Below, in pieces: positions 21,777 to 29,795 of a stretch of 36,358 nt of DNA. The notes under the pieces were generated by a model. The model was given only the letters and a program-made list of their open reading frames with translations. It had not been told where the DNA came from and did no database searches. Source of the stretch: an uncultured Oscillospiraceae bacterium (GTDB lineage: Bacteria; Bacillota; Clostridia; Oscillospirales; Acutalibacteraceae). The stretch covers positions 1 through 36,358 of the forward strand of contig URPQ01000011.1 of assembly GCA_900549755.1 (NCBI GenBank), read 5' to 3'. Each line of letters opens with the position of its first letter. Within the stretch, counting starts at the first letter, position 1. A program made the translations under genes and the position numbers.

Positions 21777-23147
21777 ATGGCTGAAGAAAAGCTTATCTAC
21801 GACCTTGACGGTGCACGGCTGCCCTATTCGGTTGAGGCGGAGCAGGCGGTTTTGGGGTCTATTATTATTGACCCCAAGTGCCTGAATGATGTTGCAACAT
21901 CGGTTAAAGCCGAATACTTTTACATTCCGCAGCACCGTGAAATATATTCGACATTGGCTGAAATGTACGAGCTCAGCCAGACTATCGACTTTGTATCCCT
22001 GCTTGAAAAGCTGAAACGCGACGGTGTTTACGACGAGGCGGGCGGTAAAGCATATCTCACTCAATTGGTGCAAACCGTTCCGTCAGCCGCAAACGTGCTT
22101 ACATACGTTGCGATAGTAAGGGAGCGCTATACCGCGCGCTCTCTTATGACGGCGGCACAGGATATTATAAAGGATATTAACGATAACGCGCTCGACTCGG
22201 GGCGCTTGCTTGACAGCGCCGAACAGCGCATTTACGAGATACGCCAAGGCAGGGAAGTAACTGGTCTTACGCATATTAAAAGCGTAATTGAAAACGAGAC
22301 TTACGACCGTCTCTCCAAAATGGCAGACCCCGAGACCCGCGCGGACTATATAGGCATACCCTGCGGTATAGGCGAGCTTGACAGGATGATAACGGGGCTT
22401 AATAAATCCGACCTTATTATCCTCGGTGCGCGCCCGGGTATGGGTAAAACCTCGTTTGCGCTTAATATTGTGCGGAATGTGGCGGTTAATACCGGCAGAA
22501 CGGTCTGCTTTTTCTCACTTGAAATGACCCGCGACCAGTTGGCGCAGCGTATGCTTTCGAGCGAGGCTGGCATAAAGAGCGAAAAGCTGCGCACGGGCGA
22601 GCTTGACGAGGACGAGTGGACAAGGCTGGCGCAGGCGGGCGACGCGCTTTCAAAGGCGGATATTTATTTTGACGAAACTTCATCCATAACCGTGCCGGAA
22701 ATGAAAGCGAAGCTCAGAAGAATGAAAAAGGTAGACCTTGTGGTTATAGACTATTTGGGTCTTATGCACTCCGCGCGGCAGATAGATAACCGCGTGCAGG
22801 AAATTTCGGAAATCACCAGGAATCTTAAAATAATGGCTAAGGAGCTTAAGGTTCCCGTTATTGCTTGCGCGCAGCTTTCGCGCGGCACCGAGGCAAAGGG
22901 TAAATCGCACAAGCCGGCGCTTTCCGATTTGAGAGATTCGGGTTCTATTGAGCAGGACGCGGATATAGTGCTTTTCCTCTACCGCGACGCATATTATGAC
23001 AGCGAAAAAGCGGACGACGAGGATTTAAGCGACCAGACAAAATCGGAGTGTATTGTAGCTAAAAACCGCCACGGCGAAATAGGCACAATACCCCTGCATT
23101 GGGACGGTCAGTTTACAAGGTTTACTTCTGTGGATGTGTTCAGATAA
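21777..23147 (+). CDS. dnaB: Replicative DNA helicase DnaB
   Basis: 456-residue hexameric helicase that opens DNA at the replication fork. The N-terminal domain starts at LPYSVEAEQAVLGSIIIDP. A linker region precedes the RecA-like domain with Walker A GARPGMGKTSFALN (Lys224, Thr225), the motif SLEMTRDQLAQRML, Walker B LVVIDYLGLM, and SDLRDSGSIEQDADIVLFLYRD near the C-terminus. In Gram-positive nomenclature this is also called DnaC. ATG 21777 follows GGAG about 7 bases upstream, at the end of rplI. The stop TAA overlaps the tilS start by one base (TAATG). Confidence 0.97.
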   Translation: MAEEKLIYDLDGARLPYSVEAEQAVLGSIIIDPKCLNDVATSVKAEYFYIPQHREIYSTLAEMYELSQTIDFVSLLEKLKRDGVYDEAGGKAYLTQLVQTVPSAANVLTYVAIVRERYTARSLMTAAQDIIKDINDNALDSGRLLDSAEQRIYEIRQGREVTGLTHIKSVIENETYDRLSKMADPETRADYIGIPCGIGELDRMITGLNKSDLIILGARPGMGKTSFALNIVRNVAVNTGRTVCFFSLEMTRDQLAQRMLSSEAGIKSEKLRTGELDEDEWTRLAQAGDALSKADIYFDETSSITVPEMKAKLRRMKKVDLVVIDYLGLMHSARQIDNRVQEISEITRNLKIMAKELKVPVIACAQLSRGTEAKGKSHKPALSDLRDSGSIEQDADIVLFLYRDAYYDSEKADDEDLSDQTKSECIVAKNRHGEIGTIPLHWDGQFTRFTSVDVFR

Positions 23148-24448
23148 TGGAAGAAAAGGTTTTAAGCGCCGTAAATCGCTTTTCGCTGCTCTCGGGCGGG
23201 GAAAAGGTTACGGTGGCGCTCTCGGGCGGGGCAGACTCGGTATCGCTTTTGTTCGCGCTGCTGCGGCTGCAAAAAAGACTTAATATTACCGTTTCGGCGG
23301 CGCATTTCAACCATATGATACGCGGCGCGGAGGCAGATAGGGACGAAGCCTTCACACGCGAGCTTTGCGAAAGGCTCGGCGTTCCGTTTATTGCGGGGCG
23401 GGGAGACGTTCCGAGGTATGCTGCGGAAAACAAAATAAGCGAAGAAGCCGCCGCGCGGGAGCTTAGATATGCTTTTTTGGAAAAAACGGACGGGCTTGTT
23501 GCTACCGCGCACACCGCAAGCGATAATTTTGAAACGGTGCTTTTCAATTTAACGCGCGGCGCAGCGCTCGGCGGGTTGTGCGGAATACCGCCCAAAAGGG
23601 GCAAGTTTATCCGCCCGCTGCTTTTCTGCACAAGGAAAGACGTGGAGCAATATTGTAAAGAAAACCGCCTTGATTTTATTACCGACAGCACCAATTTATC
23701 CGACGATTACACACGGAATAATATAAGACACAACGTAATACCTGTTTTAAAGGAGATAAACCCATCAGCCGAAGCAGCGGTTATGCGCACGGTTTTATCG
23801 CTTTCGGAAACAAACGACTTTATAACGGGTATTGCCAATAAATTTTTATCGGATAATATAAAAGAGGACGGCTTGTACGTCACTTCACTGCCGCACCCCG
23901 CAGCCGCAAAGGCGGCTATAAGGCGGTTTACCGAAATACGGGCGGGCTTTCAGCCCGATAACGCGCATACCGACGCGCTGTATAATATCGCCCAAAACGG
24001 CGGGCGGACAAGCCTGTCCGAAAATTTTGAGGGAATTTGCAAAAACGGCATACTTAAAATTGAAAGCATAAGCGGCAAAAAATACCTGTTCCGCGTTAAA
24101 ACCGAGCGGCGAATTAACGATTTATTTACAAAAAACGAAAAAGTTAATAATTTGTTATTAAAAAATTCGATTGCCTGTGATAAAATTATAGGAAAATCAG
24201 TATTGAGAACAAGGCAGCCCGGCGACAGCATAAGACTTGCGGGACGCGGGTGCACCAAAACTCTCAAAAAACTTTTTTGCGAGCTTGCCGTACCTGAGGA
24301 TATGCGCGCGTATATTCCCGTAATTGCCGACGATAAGGGTGTTATTTGGATATACGGCGTGGGAGTAGCCGACAGATGCGCGGTTACGAAAAAAACCAAG
24401 GAAATTACGGTTATTACCGCCTCGGCGGAGCAAAATATTACGGATTAA
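23147..24448 (+). CDS. tilS: tRNA(Ile)-lysidine synthase
   Basis: Essential cytoplasmic enzyme that uses ATP to attach lysine to C34 of tRNA(Ile)(CAU), changing its decoding from Met to Ile. The 433-residue protein has the PP-loop SGGADS at 26-31, the AHFNHMIRGAEADRDE and EEAARELRY segments, ATAHTASDNFETVLFNLTRGA, and the C-terminal domain with RTRQPGDSIRLAGRGCTKTLKKLF. The start ATG 23147 overlaps the dnaB stop (TAATG); an upstream in-frame start at 23099 would lie inside dnaB and add non-conserved residues. It is followed by hpt and ftsH, the classic Firmicute order. Confidence 0.95.
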   Translation: MEEKVLSAVNRFSLLSGGEKVTVALSGGADSVSLLFALLRLQKRLNITVSAAHFNHMIRGAEADRDEAFTRELCERLGVPFIAGRGDVPRYAAENKISEEAAARELRYAFLEKTDGLVATAHTASDNFETVLFNLTRGAALGGLCGIPPKRGKFIRPLLFCTRKDVEQYCKENRLDFITDSTNLSDDYTRNNIRHNVIPVLKEINPSAEAAVMRTVLSLSETNDFITGIANKFLSDNIKEDGLYVTSLPHPAAAKAAIRRFTEIRAGFQPDNAHTDALYNIAQNGGRTSLSENFEGICKNGILKIESISGKKYLFRVKTERRINDLFTKNEKVNNLLLKNSIACDKIIGKSVLRTRQPGDSIRLAGRGCTKTLKKLFCELAVPEDMRAYIPVIADDKGVIWIYGVGVADRCAVTKKTKEITVITASAEQNITD

Positions 24449-24461
24449 GGGGTTGAACGAA

Positions 24462-25007
24462 TTGTCGCTTGACAAGGATGTTGAAAAAATTCTGGTAACG
24501 GAGGAAGAAGCAAAAGAAATTTGCAGGCGCTTGGGCGAGCAGATTTCAAAGGACTACAAAGGCAAGCGACTGCTGCTTGTAAGCGTGCTTAAAGGCGCGG
24601 TAGTGTTTATGGCGGATTTAATGCGCTCGATAACCTGCGACTGTCAAATTGATTTTATGGCGGTATCCTCTTACAGCGGAACTAAAACCACGGGCGTTGT
24701 TAAATTCAAAAAGGACCTTGATATTGACCCGGACGGTTGCGACATACTGCTGGTTGAGGATATTCTCGATTCGGGCGTTACGCTGGCTTACCTTAAAAAC
24801 GTTTTGATGGACAGAAACGCCGCCAGCATTAAGGTGTGCGCGTTTTTGGATAAGCCCGCAAACCGCCGCGCGGATATTCAGGCGGACTATGTGGGAAAAG
24901 TAATACCGGATGAATTTGTAATCGGCTACGGGCTTGATTACAATGAAAAATACAGAAATTTGCCTTATGTCGGGGTTTTATCACCTAAGGTTTACGCCGA
25001 CAAATAG
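24462..25007 (+). CDS. hpt: Hypoxanthine phosphoribosyltransferase
   Basis: Purine salvage enzyme that joins hypoxanthine (or guanine) to PRPP, giving IMP or GMP. The 181-residue protein shows LLLVSVLKGAVVFMADL, the flexible-loop segment FMAVSSYSGTKTTGVV, the PRPP-binding motif ILLVEDILDSGVTL and the base-contact region VIPDEFVIGYGLDYNEKYRNLPYVGVL. TTG 24462 is chosen because AAGGGG (24447-24452) lies 9 bases upstream; the in-frame TTG at 24453 abuts that site. Position between tilS and ftsH is typical for Firmicutes. Confidence 0.95.
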   Translation: MSLDKDVEKILVTEEEAKEICRRLGEQISKDYKGKRLLLVSVLKGAVVFMADLMRSITCDCQIDFMAVSSYSGTKTTGVVKFKKDLDIDPDGCDILLVEDILDSGVTLAYLKNVLMDRNAASIKVCAFLDKPANRRADIQADYVGKVIPDEFVIGYGLDYNEKYRNLPYVGVLSPKVYADK

Positions 25008-25025
25008 GAAAGGAGCTTTAAACCC

Positions 25026-26864
25026 TTGAACAAGAATTTGAAAAATGTGCTTTTGTTTATAGGAATCCCCATTGCGTTTATAATCTCAGTGCTTTCGGTC
25101 TCCTATCTTTCCAAAAACACAGTAGAAACAAAATACTATGAGATTGTTGAAATGGTTAAGGAAAACAAGATTTCCGAGTTCAGCCTTAACCTGCACAGCG
25201 GTCAGCTTATCTACACAAAGCGTGACGACGGCAAGAGCTACCGCTATACGGTTGCCGATCCATCAATTTTTTATTATGATGTTAAAGATAAGCTTTCGGA
25301 AATTAACGAACAAAACAGCGGCACCGATAAAATAATCAAGTACGATTATAAATCGGGCGGCGAGACGGCATGGATTATGAACCTGCTGCCGACCCTTATA
25401 ACCGTGGGTGTAATGGTAATATTCTGGGTATTCATTATGAAGCGTATGAACGCCTCAATGGGTACGGATAAAACCATGGGCTTCGGCAAGGCTAAGGTTC
25501 GCAAGGACGACGGCAGACGTAAAACCACATTTGCCGACGTTGCGGGAGCAGACGAGGAAAAGGAAGAAATGGCTGAAATAGTCGATTTCCTTAAAGACCC
25601 GAAAAAATACAACGAATTGGGTGCTAAAATACCCAAGGGCGTTTTGCTTGTGGGTCCTCCCGGAACGGGTAAAACCCTGCTTGCGCGCGCGGTTGCGGGC
25701 GAGGCGGGAGTTCCCTTCTTCTCAATTTCGGGCTCTGACTTCGTTGAAATGTTCGTAGGCGTGGGCGCTTCGCGTGTGCGCGACCTTTTCGGCGAGGCAA
25801 AGCGCGAGGCTCCGGCTATTATATTTATTGACGAGATTGACGCGGTAGGCCGTCAGCGTGGCGCGGGTCTCGGCGGGGGTCATGACGAGCGCGAGCAGAC
25901 TTTAAACCAGCTGCTTGTTGAAATGGATGGCTTTGGCGCTAACGAGGGCGTTATAGTAATGGCGGCTACCAACCGCCCCGATATTCTGGATAAGGCGCTT
26001 TTGCGCCCGGGTCGTTTCGACCGTCAGATAACCGTAAACTACCCCGATGTTAGGGGCAGGGAAGAAATACTCAAGGTTCATTCAAGAGGAAAGCCCCTCG
26101 GACCCGATGTAAACCTTGCTACTATTGCAAAATCCTCCTCGGGCTTTACGGGCGCAGACCTTGCAAATCTGCTTAACGAGGCGGCATTGCTTGCGGTGCG
26201 TCACGGTAAAAAGGCGATTACACAGCAGGAAATCGAAGAGGCTACAATTAAGGTTGTTATGGGCGCGGAGAAAAAATCGCACATTGTATCGGATAAGGAT
26301 AAAAAGGTTACCGCATACCACGAGGCGGGGCATGCAATCGTTTCCTACTTCTTACCCACGCAAGACCCCGTACACCAAATTTCCATTATTCAGCGCGGTA
26401 TGGCTGCCGGCTATACTATGTATCTGCCGGTTGATGAAAAGGGTCATACCTCTAAAAAGCAGCTTGCCGAGCAGATTTGCTCTTTACTCGGCGGCAGAGC
26501 GGCGGAACAGCTGACGCAGGACGACGTTTGCACGGGCGCGTCTAATGATATTGAGCGCGCAACCGCCCTTGCAAGGCAGATGGTTACCAAGTTTGGTATG
26601 AGTGACAAGTTAGGTCTTGTAACCTACGGTCACGATGATAACGAGGTATTCTTAGGCCGTGATTTCTCATCGACACCCAACTATTCCGAAAAGACCGCGG
26701 CGGTTATCGACGAAGAAATAGAGGCTGTGGTAATGAAGCAGTACGCGAAGGCTTTGGAGCTTTTAAACGGCGCTATGCCCAAGCTCCACGAGGTTGCAAA
26801 GGTTCTGTTTGAGAAAGAAAAAATCTCGGGCGATGAATTCAGGGCAATAATGGAACAGCAGTAA
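25026..26864 (+). CDS. ftsH: ATP-dependent zinc metalloprotease FtsH
   Basis: Membrane-bound AAA+ protease for quality control of membrane and regulatory proteins. The 612-residue protein has membrane helices at about 7-28 and 114-138 flanking an extracytoplasmic domain. The AAA module has Walker A GPPGTGKT (210-217), Walker B IIFIDE (265-270) and the second region of homology ATNRPDILDKALLRPGRFDRQ. The protease domain carries the zinc motif HEAGH (432-436). The TTG start at 25026 is supported by AGGAG (25011-25015), 10 bases upstream. It is the last gene of the rnj-ftsH run; a hairpin follows at 26884-26914. Confidence 0.97.
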   Translation: MNKNLKNVLLFIGIPIAFIISVLSVSYLSKNTVETKYYEIVEMVKENKISEFSLNLHSGQLIYTKRDDGKSYRYTVADPSIFYYDVKDKLSEINEQNSGTDKIIKYDYKSGGETAWIMNLLPTLITVGVMVIFWVFIMKRMNASMGTDKTMGFGKAKVRKDDGRRKTTFADVAGADEEKEEMAEIVDFLKDPKKYNELGAKIPKGVLLVGPPGTGKTLLARAVAGEAGVPFFSISGSDFVEMFVGVGASRVRDLFGEAKREAPAIIFIDEIDAVGRQRGAGLGGGHDEREQTLNQLLVEMDGFGANEGVIVMAATNRPDILDKALLRPGRFDRQITVNYPDVRGREEILKVHSRGKPLGPDVNLATIAKSSSGFTGADLANLLNEAALLAVRHGKKAITQQEIEEATIKVVMGAEKKSHIVSDKDKKVTAYHEAGHAIVSYFLPTQDPVHQISIIQRGMAAGYTMYLPVDEKGHTSKKQLAEQICSLLGGRAAEQLTQDDVCTGASNDIERATALARQMVTKFGMSDKLGLVTYGHDDNEVFLGRDFSSTPNYSEKTAAVIDEEIEAVVMKQYAKALELLNGAMPKLHEVAKVLFEKEKISGDEFRAIMEQQ

Positions 26865-26883
26865 AAAGATAATTGCAAAGCTG

Positions 26884-26914
26884 AGGTCATTTCATCTTTT
26901 AGATGGAATGACCT
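26884..26914 (+). terminator. Terminator after ftsH
   Basis: AGGTCATTTCATCT (26884-26897) pairs with AGATGGAATGACCT (26901-26914), one G-U pair, loop TTT. TTATAA follows. It separates the rnj-ftsH unit from the glpP promoter. Confidence 0.75.
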
Positions 26915-26941
26915 TTATAAAGAATAATTCAACTTTTCCTA

Positions 26942-26969
26942 TTGACTTTATGCCGCATTGTGCTATAAT
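26942..26969 (+). promoter_or_regulatory. Strong sigma-A promoter of the glpP operon
   Basis: TTGACT (26942-26947), 16-base spacer, TATAAT (26964-26969), with TGC just before the -10 box. The leader of about 65 bases holds a weak GTAAAG/CTTTGC stem (about 26991-27012) followed by GTCCTTTTTT, which could act as a minor attenuator. Confidence 0.8.
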
Positions 26970-27039
26970 AGTTTACGGAGATTAGAGATGTAAAGTACCT
27001 TGTTGCTTTGCGTCCTTTTTTATTTCAGGGGGCGTGTAA

Positions 27040-27600
27040 TTGAAAATTGAGGTTATGGACGCGCTTGAAAGAACGCCTGTTATAGCGGCAACCGACCGCG
27101 CGGGCTGGCAAAACGCCGTTTTATCGGACGCAGAGGTGCTGTTTCACCTGGGCGCGGATATTATAACGGTCAGCGACGATATAAAGGCGGCAAAGCAAAA
27201 CGGCAAATTTGTTTTTATACATATCGATCTGGCTGACGGAATAGGTAAGGACAAGGCGGGAATCCATTGGCTCAAAACACTCGGAGCGGACGGAATTATT
27301 TCCACCCGCACCCAGCTGATACGCGCGGCGCACGATAACGGCTTGCTTGCGGTTCAGCGGTTTTTTATGCTTGACTCTAAGGGTATGCACTCGGTCGCCG
27401 AGACGATTGAGAACACACAGCCCGATTTAATAGAAATTATGCCGGGGGTTATACCGAAGGCACTGAGGCTTTTTTCCCACTGTGAAATTCCCGTTATTGC
27501 GGGCGGGCTTATTGAAACCAAGCAGGAGGTAACGGCGGCGCTGTCTGCCAATGCGATTGCGGTTTCAACAGGCAAAAAAGAATTATGGAATGAAATTTAG
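27040..27600 (+). CDS. glpP: Glycerol-3-phosphate-responsive antiterminator GlpP
   Basis: RNA-binding regulator that, with glycerol-3-phosphate bound, prevents termination in leaders of glp mRNAs. The 186-residue single-domain protein has the TIM-barrel-like pattern of the family: TPVIAATD near the start, VLFHLGADI, FVFIHIDLADGIGKDKAGIHWLKTLGADGIISTR, LLAVQRFFMLDSK, DLIEIMPGVIPK and PVIAGGLIETKQEV. Length equals Bsu GlpP (about 190). The TTG start at 27040 has AGGGGGC 6 bases upstream. A terminator-like hairpin follows it before the G3P dehydrogenase genes, and is a plausible target. Confidence 0.94.
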   Translation: MKIEVMDALERTPVIAATDRAGWQNAVLSDAEVLFHLGADIITVSDDIKAAKQNGKFVFIHIDLADGIGKDKAGIHWLKTLGADGIISTRTQLIRAAHDNGLLAVQRFFMLDSKGMHSVAETIENTQPDLIEIMPGVIPKALRLFSHCEIPVIAGGLIETKQEVTAALSANAIAVSTGKKELWNEI

Positions 27601-27628
27601 AATATAATATATCTGCGGAGTTAAAGAG

Positions 27629-27687
27629 AGCGGAAAAAACGAACGACTGTTAAACGGCCGTTTGGTTTTTTCGCTTTTATTTTTTTT
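27629..27687 (+). terminator. Terminator-like hairpin between glpP and mgtC-like gene; candidate GlpP target
   Basis: AGCG...AAAAAAC (27629-27640, one bulged G) pairs with GTTTTTTCGCT (27665-27675), then TTTATTTTTTTT. The loop holds a self-complementary AAACGGCCGTTT (27652-27663), allowing an alternative fold. The ribosome site GGAGGTG follows at once. The structure fits an intrinsic terminator that an antiterminator could override. Confidence 0.65.
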
Positions 27688-27701
27688 GGAGGTGCTTTTT
27701 T

Positions 27702-28349
27702 ATGCAGCAGATGATTTTAAATACGGTTTTTCGCTCGCTTGCCGCCGTGGTAATAGGCGGACTCATAGGCAGCGAACGCGCGCGGCACGGCAGAGCGGCG
27801 GGTATGCGAACGCATATTTTAGTGTGTCTCGGCGCTTGTATGACGAGCATGACAAGTATGTTTGTATCGGATGCTTTGGGCAATAACGGCGACGTTTTCA
27901 GAATACCGGCTCAAGTGGTATCGGGTATAGGCTTTTTGGGCGCGGGTATGATAATACTTAAAAACAACAATATGATAACCGGTCTTACCACCGCCGCGGG
28001 CGTGTGGGCAACGGCTACAATAGGCGTGGCGCTGGGATATGGCTATTATGTGGGCGCGGTGGCGGTTACGGTGCTGTTTTTATCCACAATAGTTTTGTTT
28101 GCAAGGTTTGAGCGCAAGCGTAAATCGGCTGAGGTTATTTATATCGAAATAGATAACGCCTATAAGGTGAACGCAGTATTAAAAGAGCTGGAAAGGGAAA
28201 TCCCCGAAAGCTTTACCTACCAGATATTCGCGCCGAAAAGCGGAAATCAGGGCAGCGTGGGACTTAATGTGGTAATAGATAAACGGATAGATATGGATGT
28301 ATCGGGTCTTTCGTCTATTGAAAATATAGTTTTTGCAGTGGAGGAGTAA
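27702..28349 (+). CDS. MgtC/SapB family membrane protein
   Basis: 215-residue protein. The MgtC domain (1 to about 140) has four to five helices and the signature segments AAVVIGGLIGSERARHGRAAGMRTHILVCLGACMTSM, IPAQVVSGIGFLGAGMIIL and ITGLTTAAGVWATATIGVALG. A short C-terminal ACT-like/cytoplasmic domain follows. MgtC proteins of pathogens aid survival at low Mg2+ and affect ATP synthase; roles in commensals are unclear, and an ion-transport role is not proven. GGAGGTG is 7 bases before ATG 27702. It lies between glpP and the G3P dehydrogenase with only 4 bases to the next gene, so it is part of the glycerol operon, an unusual partner. Confidence 0.9.
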   Translation: MQQMILNTVFRSLAAVVIGGLIGSERARHGRAAGMRTHILVCLGACMTSMTSMFVSDALGNNGDVFRIPAQVVSGIGFLGAGMIILKNNNMITGLTTAAGVWATATIGVALGYGYYVGAVAVTVLFLSTIVLFARFERKRKSAEVIYIEIDNAYKVNAVLKELEREIPESFTYQIFAPKSGNQGSVGLNVVIDKRIDMDVSGLSSIENIVFAVEE

Positions 28350-28353
28350 AAAA

Positions 28354-29784
28354 ATGTTTGATGTGGCAATTATCGGCGCGGGCGTTGTGGGCGCGCTGAC
28401 AGCAAGGGAGCTTACAAGGTATAAACTTTCGGTCTGTCTGCTTGAAAAGGAAAACGATGTGGCTTGCGGCGCCAGCAAGGCGAACAGCGGAATTATTCAC
28501 GGCGGCTTTGACCCCGAGCCCGGAACGCTTAAAGCAAGGCTTAACGCAAAGGGCGTGCCGCTTTTATATAAGGCGGCAAGGGAGCTTAATGTTCACTGTA
28601 AAAACAACGGCTCTATGGTGCTTGCGTTCGGTAAAGAGGAGGACGCGGTTATTGACGAGCTTTACGCGCGCGGAATTAAAAACGGAATAAAGGGTATGGA
28701 TATTCTTTCGGGCACAGAGGCGCGGCGGCTTGAAAGCAATTTATCGGATAAGGTTACAAAGGCGCTGCTTGTTACAAACGCGGGAATAATTTGCCCCTAT
28801 GCGCTTACTATTGCCGCCGCGGGCAACGCTATGGATAACGGCGCGGAGCTGCGCACAAATTATGAGGTTACGGCGATTGTAAGGGCGGAGGACGGTTTCA
28901 GGGTCTGCTCTGCCGACGGCAGGCAGATAACCGCTCGGTATCTTGTAAACTGCGCGGGCGGCTTTGCGGATAAAATAGCCGAAATCGCGGGAGACAAATT
29001 CTTTGAAATAATACCCCGCGCCGGCGAATATATGCTGCTCGATAAAAGCGAGGGCGAGACTGTATCGCACACTATTTTCCAAGTGCCTACGGCAAACGGC
29101 AAGGGCATTTTGGTAACCCCCACAGCTGACGGTAATTTACTCTTAGGCCCTACCGCCGAAAGGGTGGAAACGCCCGATAACACCGAAACCACGGCGGGCG
29201 GACTTAAAACGGTAACCGAGCTTGCCAAAAAAAGTGTGCCGAGCGTTAATACACGCGCGGTTATAACCTCTTTTTCTGGTGTGCGCGCGTCGGAAAAAAG
29301 CGGCGATTTCATTATAAAGGAATCGGACAAGATAAAGGGGCTTATCCATGCCGCGGCGATAGATTCACCCGGACTGTCATCATCCGCCGCAATTGCGGAA
29401 TATATTGCGGAGCTGCTTGAAAAAAGCGGGCTGGAACTCACCGAGAACCCCGATTTTAACGGCACGCGCGAGGACACCCACGCCTTTAAGAAAATGAGCG
29501 ATGAGGAAAAGGACGAATATATAAAGCAAAACCCCGCCTACGGCAGAATCATATGCCGCTGCGAAACGGTAAGCGAGGGCGAGATAATAGACGCACTGCG
29601 CCGCAACCCCAAAGCGACGGATATTGACGGTGTTAAGCGCCGCACACGCGCCGGAATGGGAAGATGTCAGGGCGGCTTCTGTATGCCCTATGTTATGCGG
29701 CTTATTGAAAAGGAAACGGGTAAGCCGATGACCGAGATAACCAAAAAGGGCGGAAAATCGAATACTGTAACAGGCAGACTGTGA
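28354..29784 (+). CDS. FAD-dependent glycerol-3-phosphate dehydrogenase-like oxidoreductase with BFD-like [2Fe-2S] domain
   Basis: 476 residues. The N-terminal FAD-binding GAGVVG (8-13) and the GIIHGGFDPEPGTLKARL segment mark the GlpA/GlpD-LhgO group of DAO-type oxidoreductases. The C-terminal 80 residues form a BFD-like [2Fe-2S] domain with Cys401, Cys403, Cys438 and Cys443 (CRCET...RCQGGFC). In Clostridia, proteins of this shape sit with glpK/glpP and are taken to oxidise glycerol-3-phosphate to dihydroxyacetone phosphate. ATG 28354 is chosen because GGAGGAG lies 7 bases upstream; an in-frame start at 28333 lies inside the previous gene. The next two genes supply an NAD(P)/FAD subunit and a cysteine-rich protein, probably forming one complex. 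Confidence 0.9.
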   Translation: MFDVAIIGAGVVGALTARELTRYKLSVCLLEKENDVACGASKANSGIIHGGFDPEPGTLKARLNAKGVPLLYKAARELNVHCKNNGSMVLAFGKEEDAVIDELYARGIKNGIKGMDILSGTEARRLESNLSDKVTKALLVTNAGIICPYALTIAAAGNAMDNGAELRTNYEVTAIVRAEDGFRVCSADGRQITARYLVNCAGGFADKIAEIAGDKFFEIIPRAGEYMLLDKSEGETVSHTIFQVPTANGKGILVTPTADGNLLLGPTAERVETPDNTETTAGGLKTVTELAKKSVPSVNTRAVITSFSGVRASEKSGDFIIKESDKIKGLIHAAAIDSPGLSSSAAIAEYIAELLEKSGLELTENPDFNGTREDTHAFKKMSDEEKDEYIKQNPAYGRIICRCETVSEGEIIDALRRNPKATDIDGVKRRTRAGMGRCQGGFCMPYVMRLIEKETGKPMTEITKKGGKSNTVTGRL

Positions 29785-29795
29785 GGGAAAAAGAA

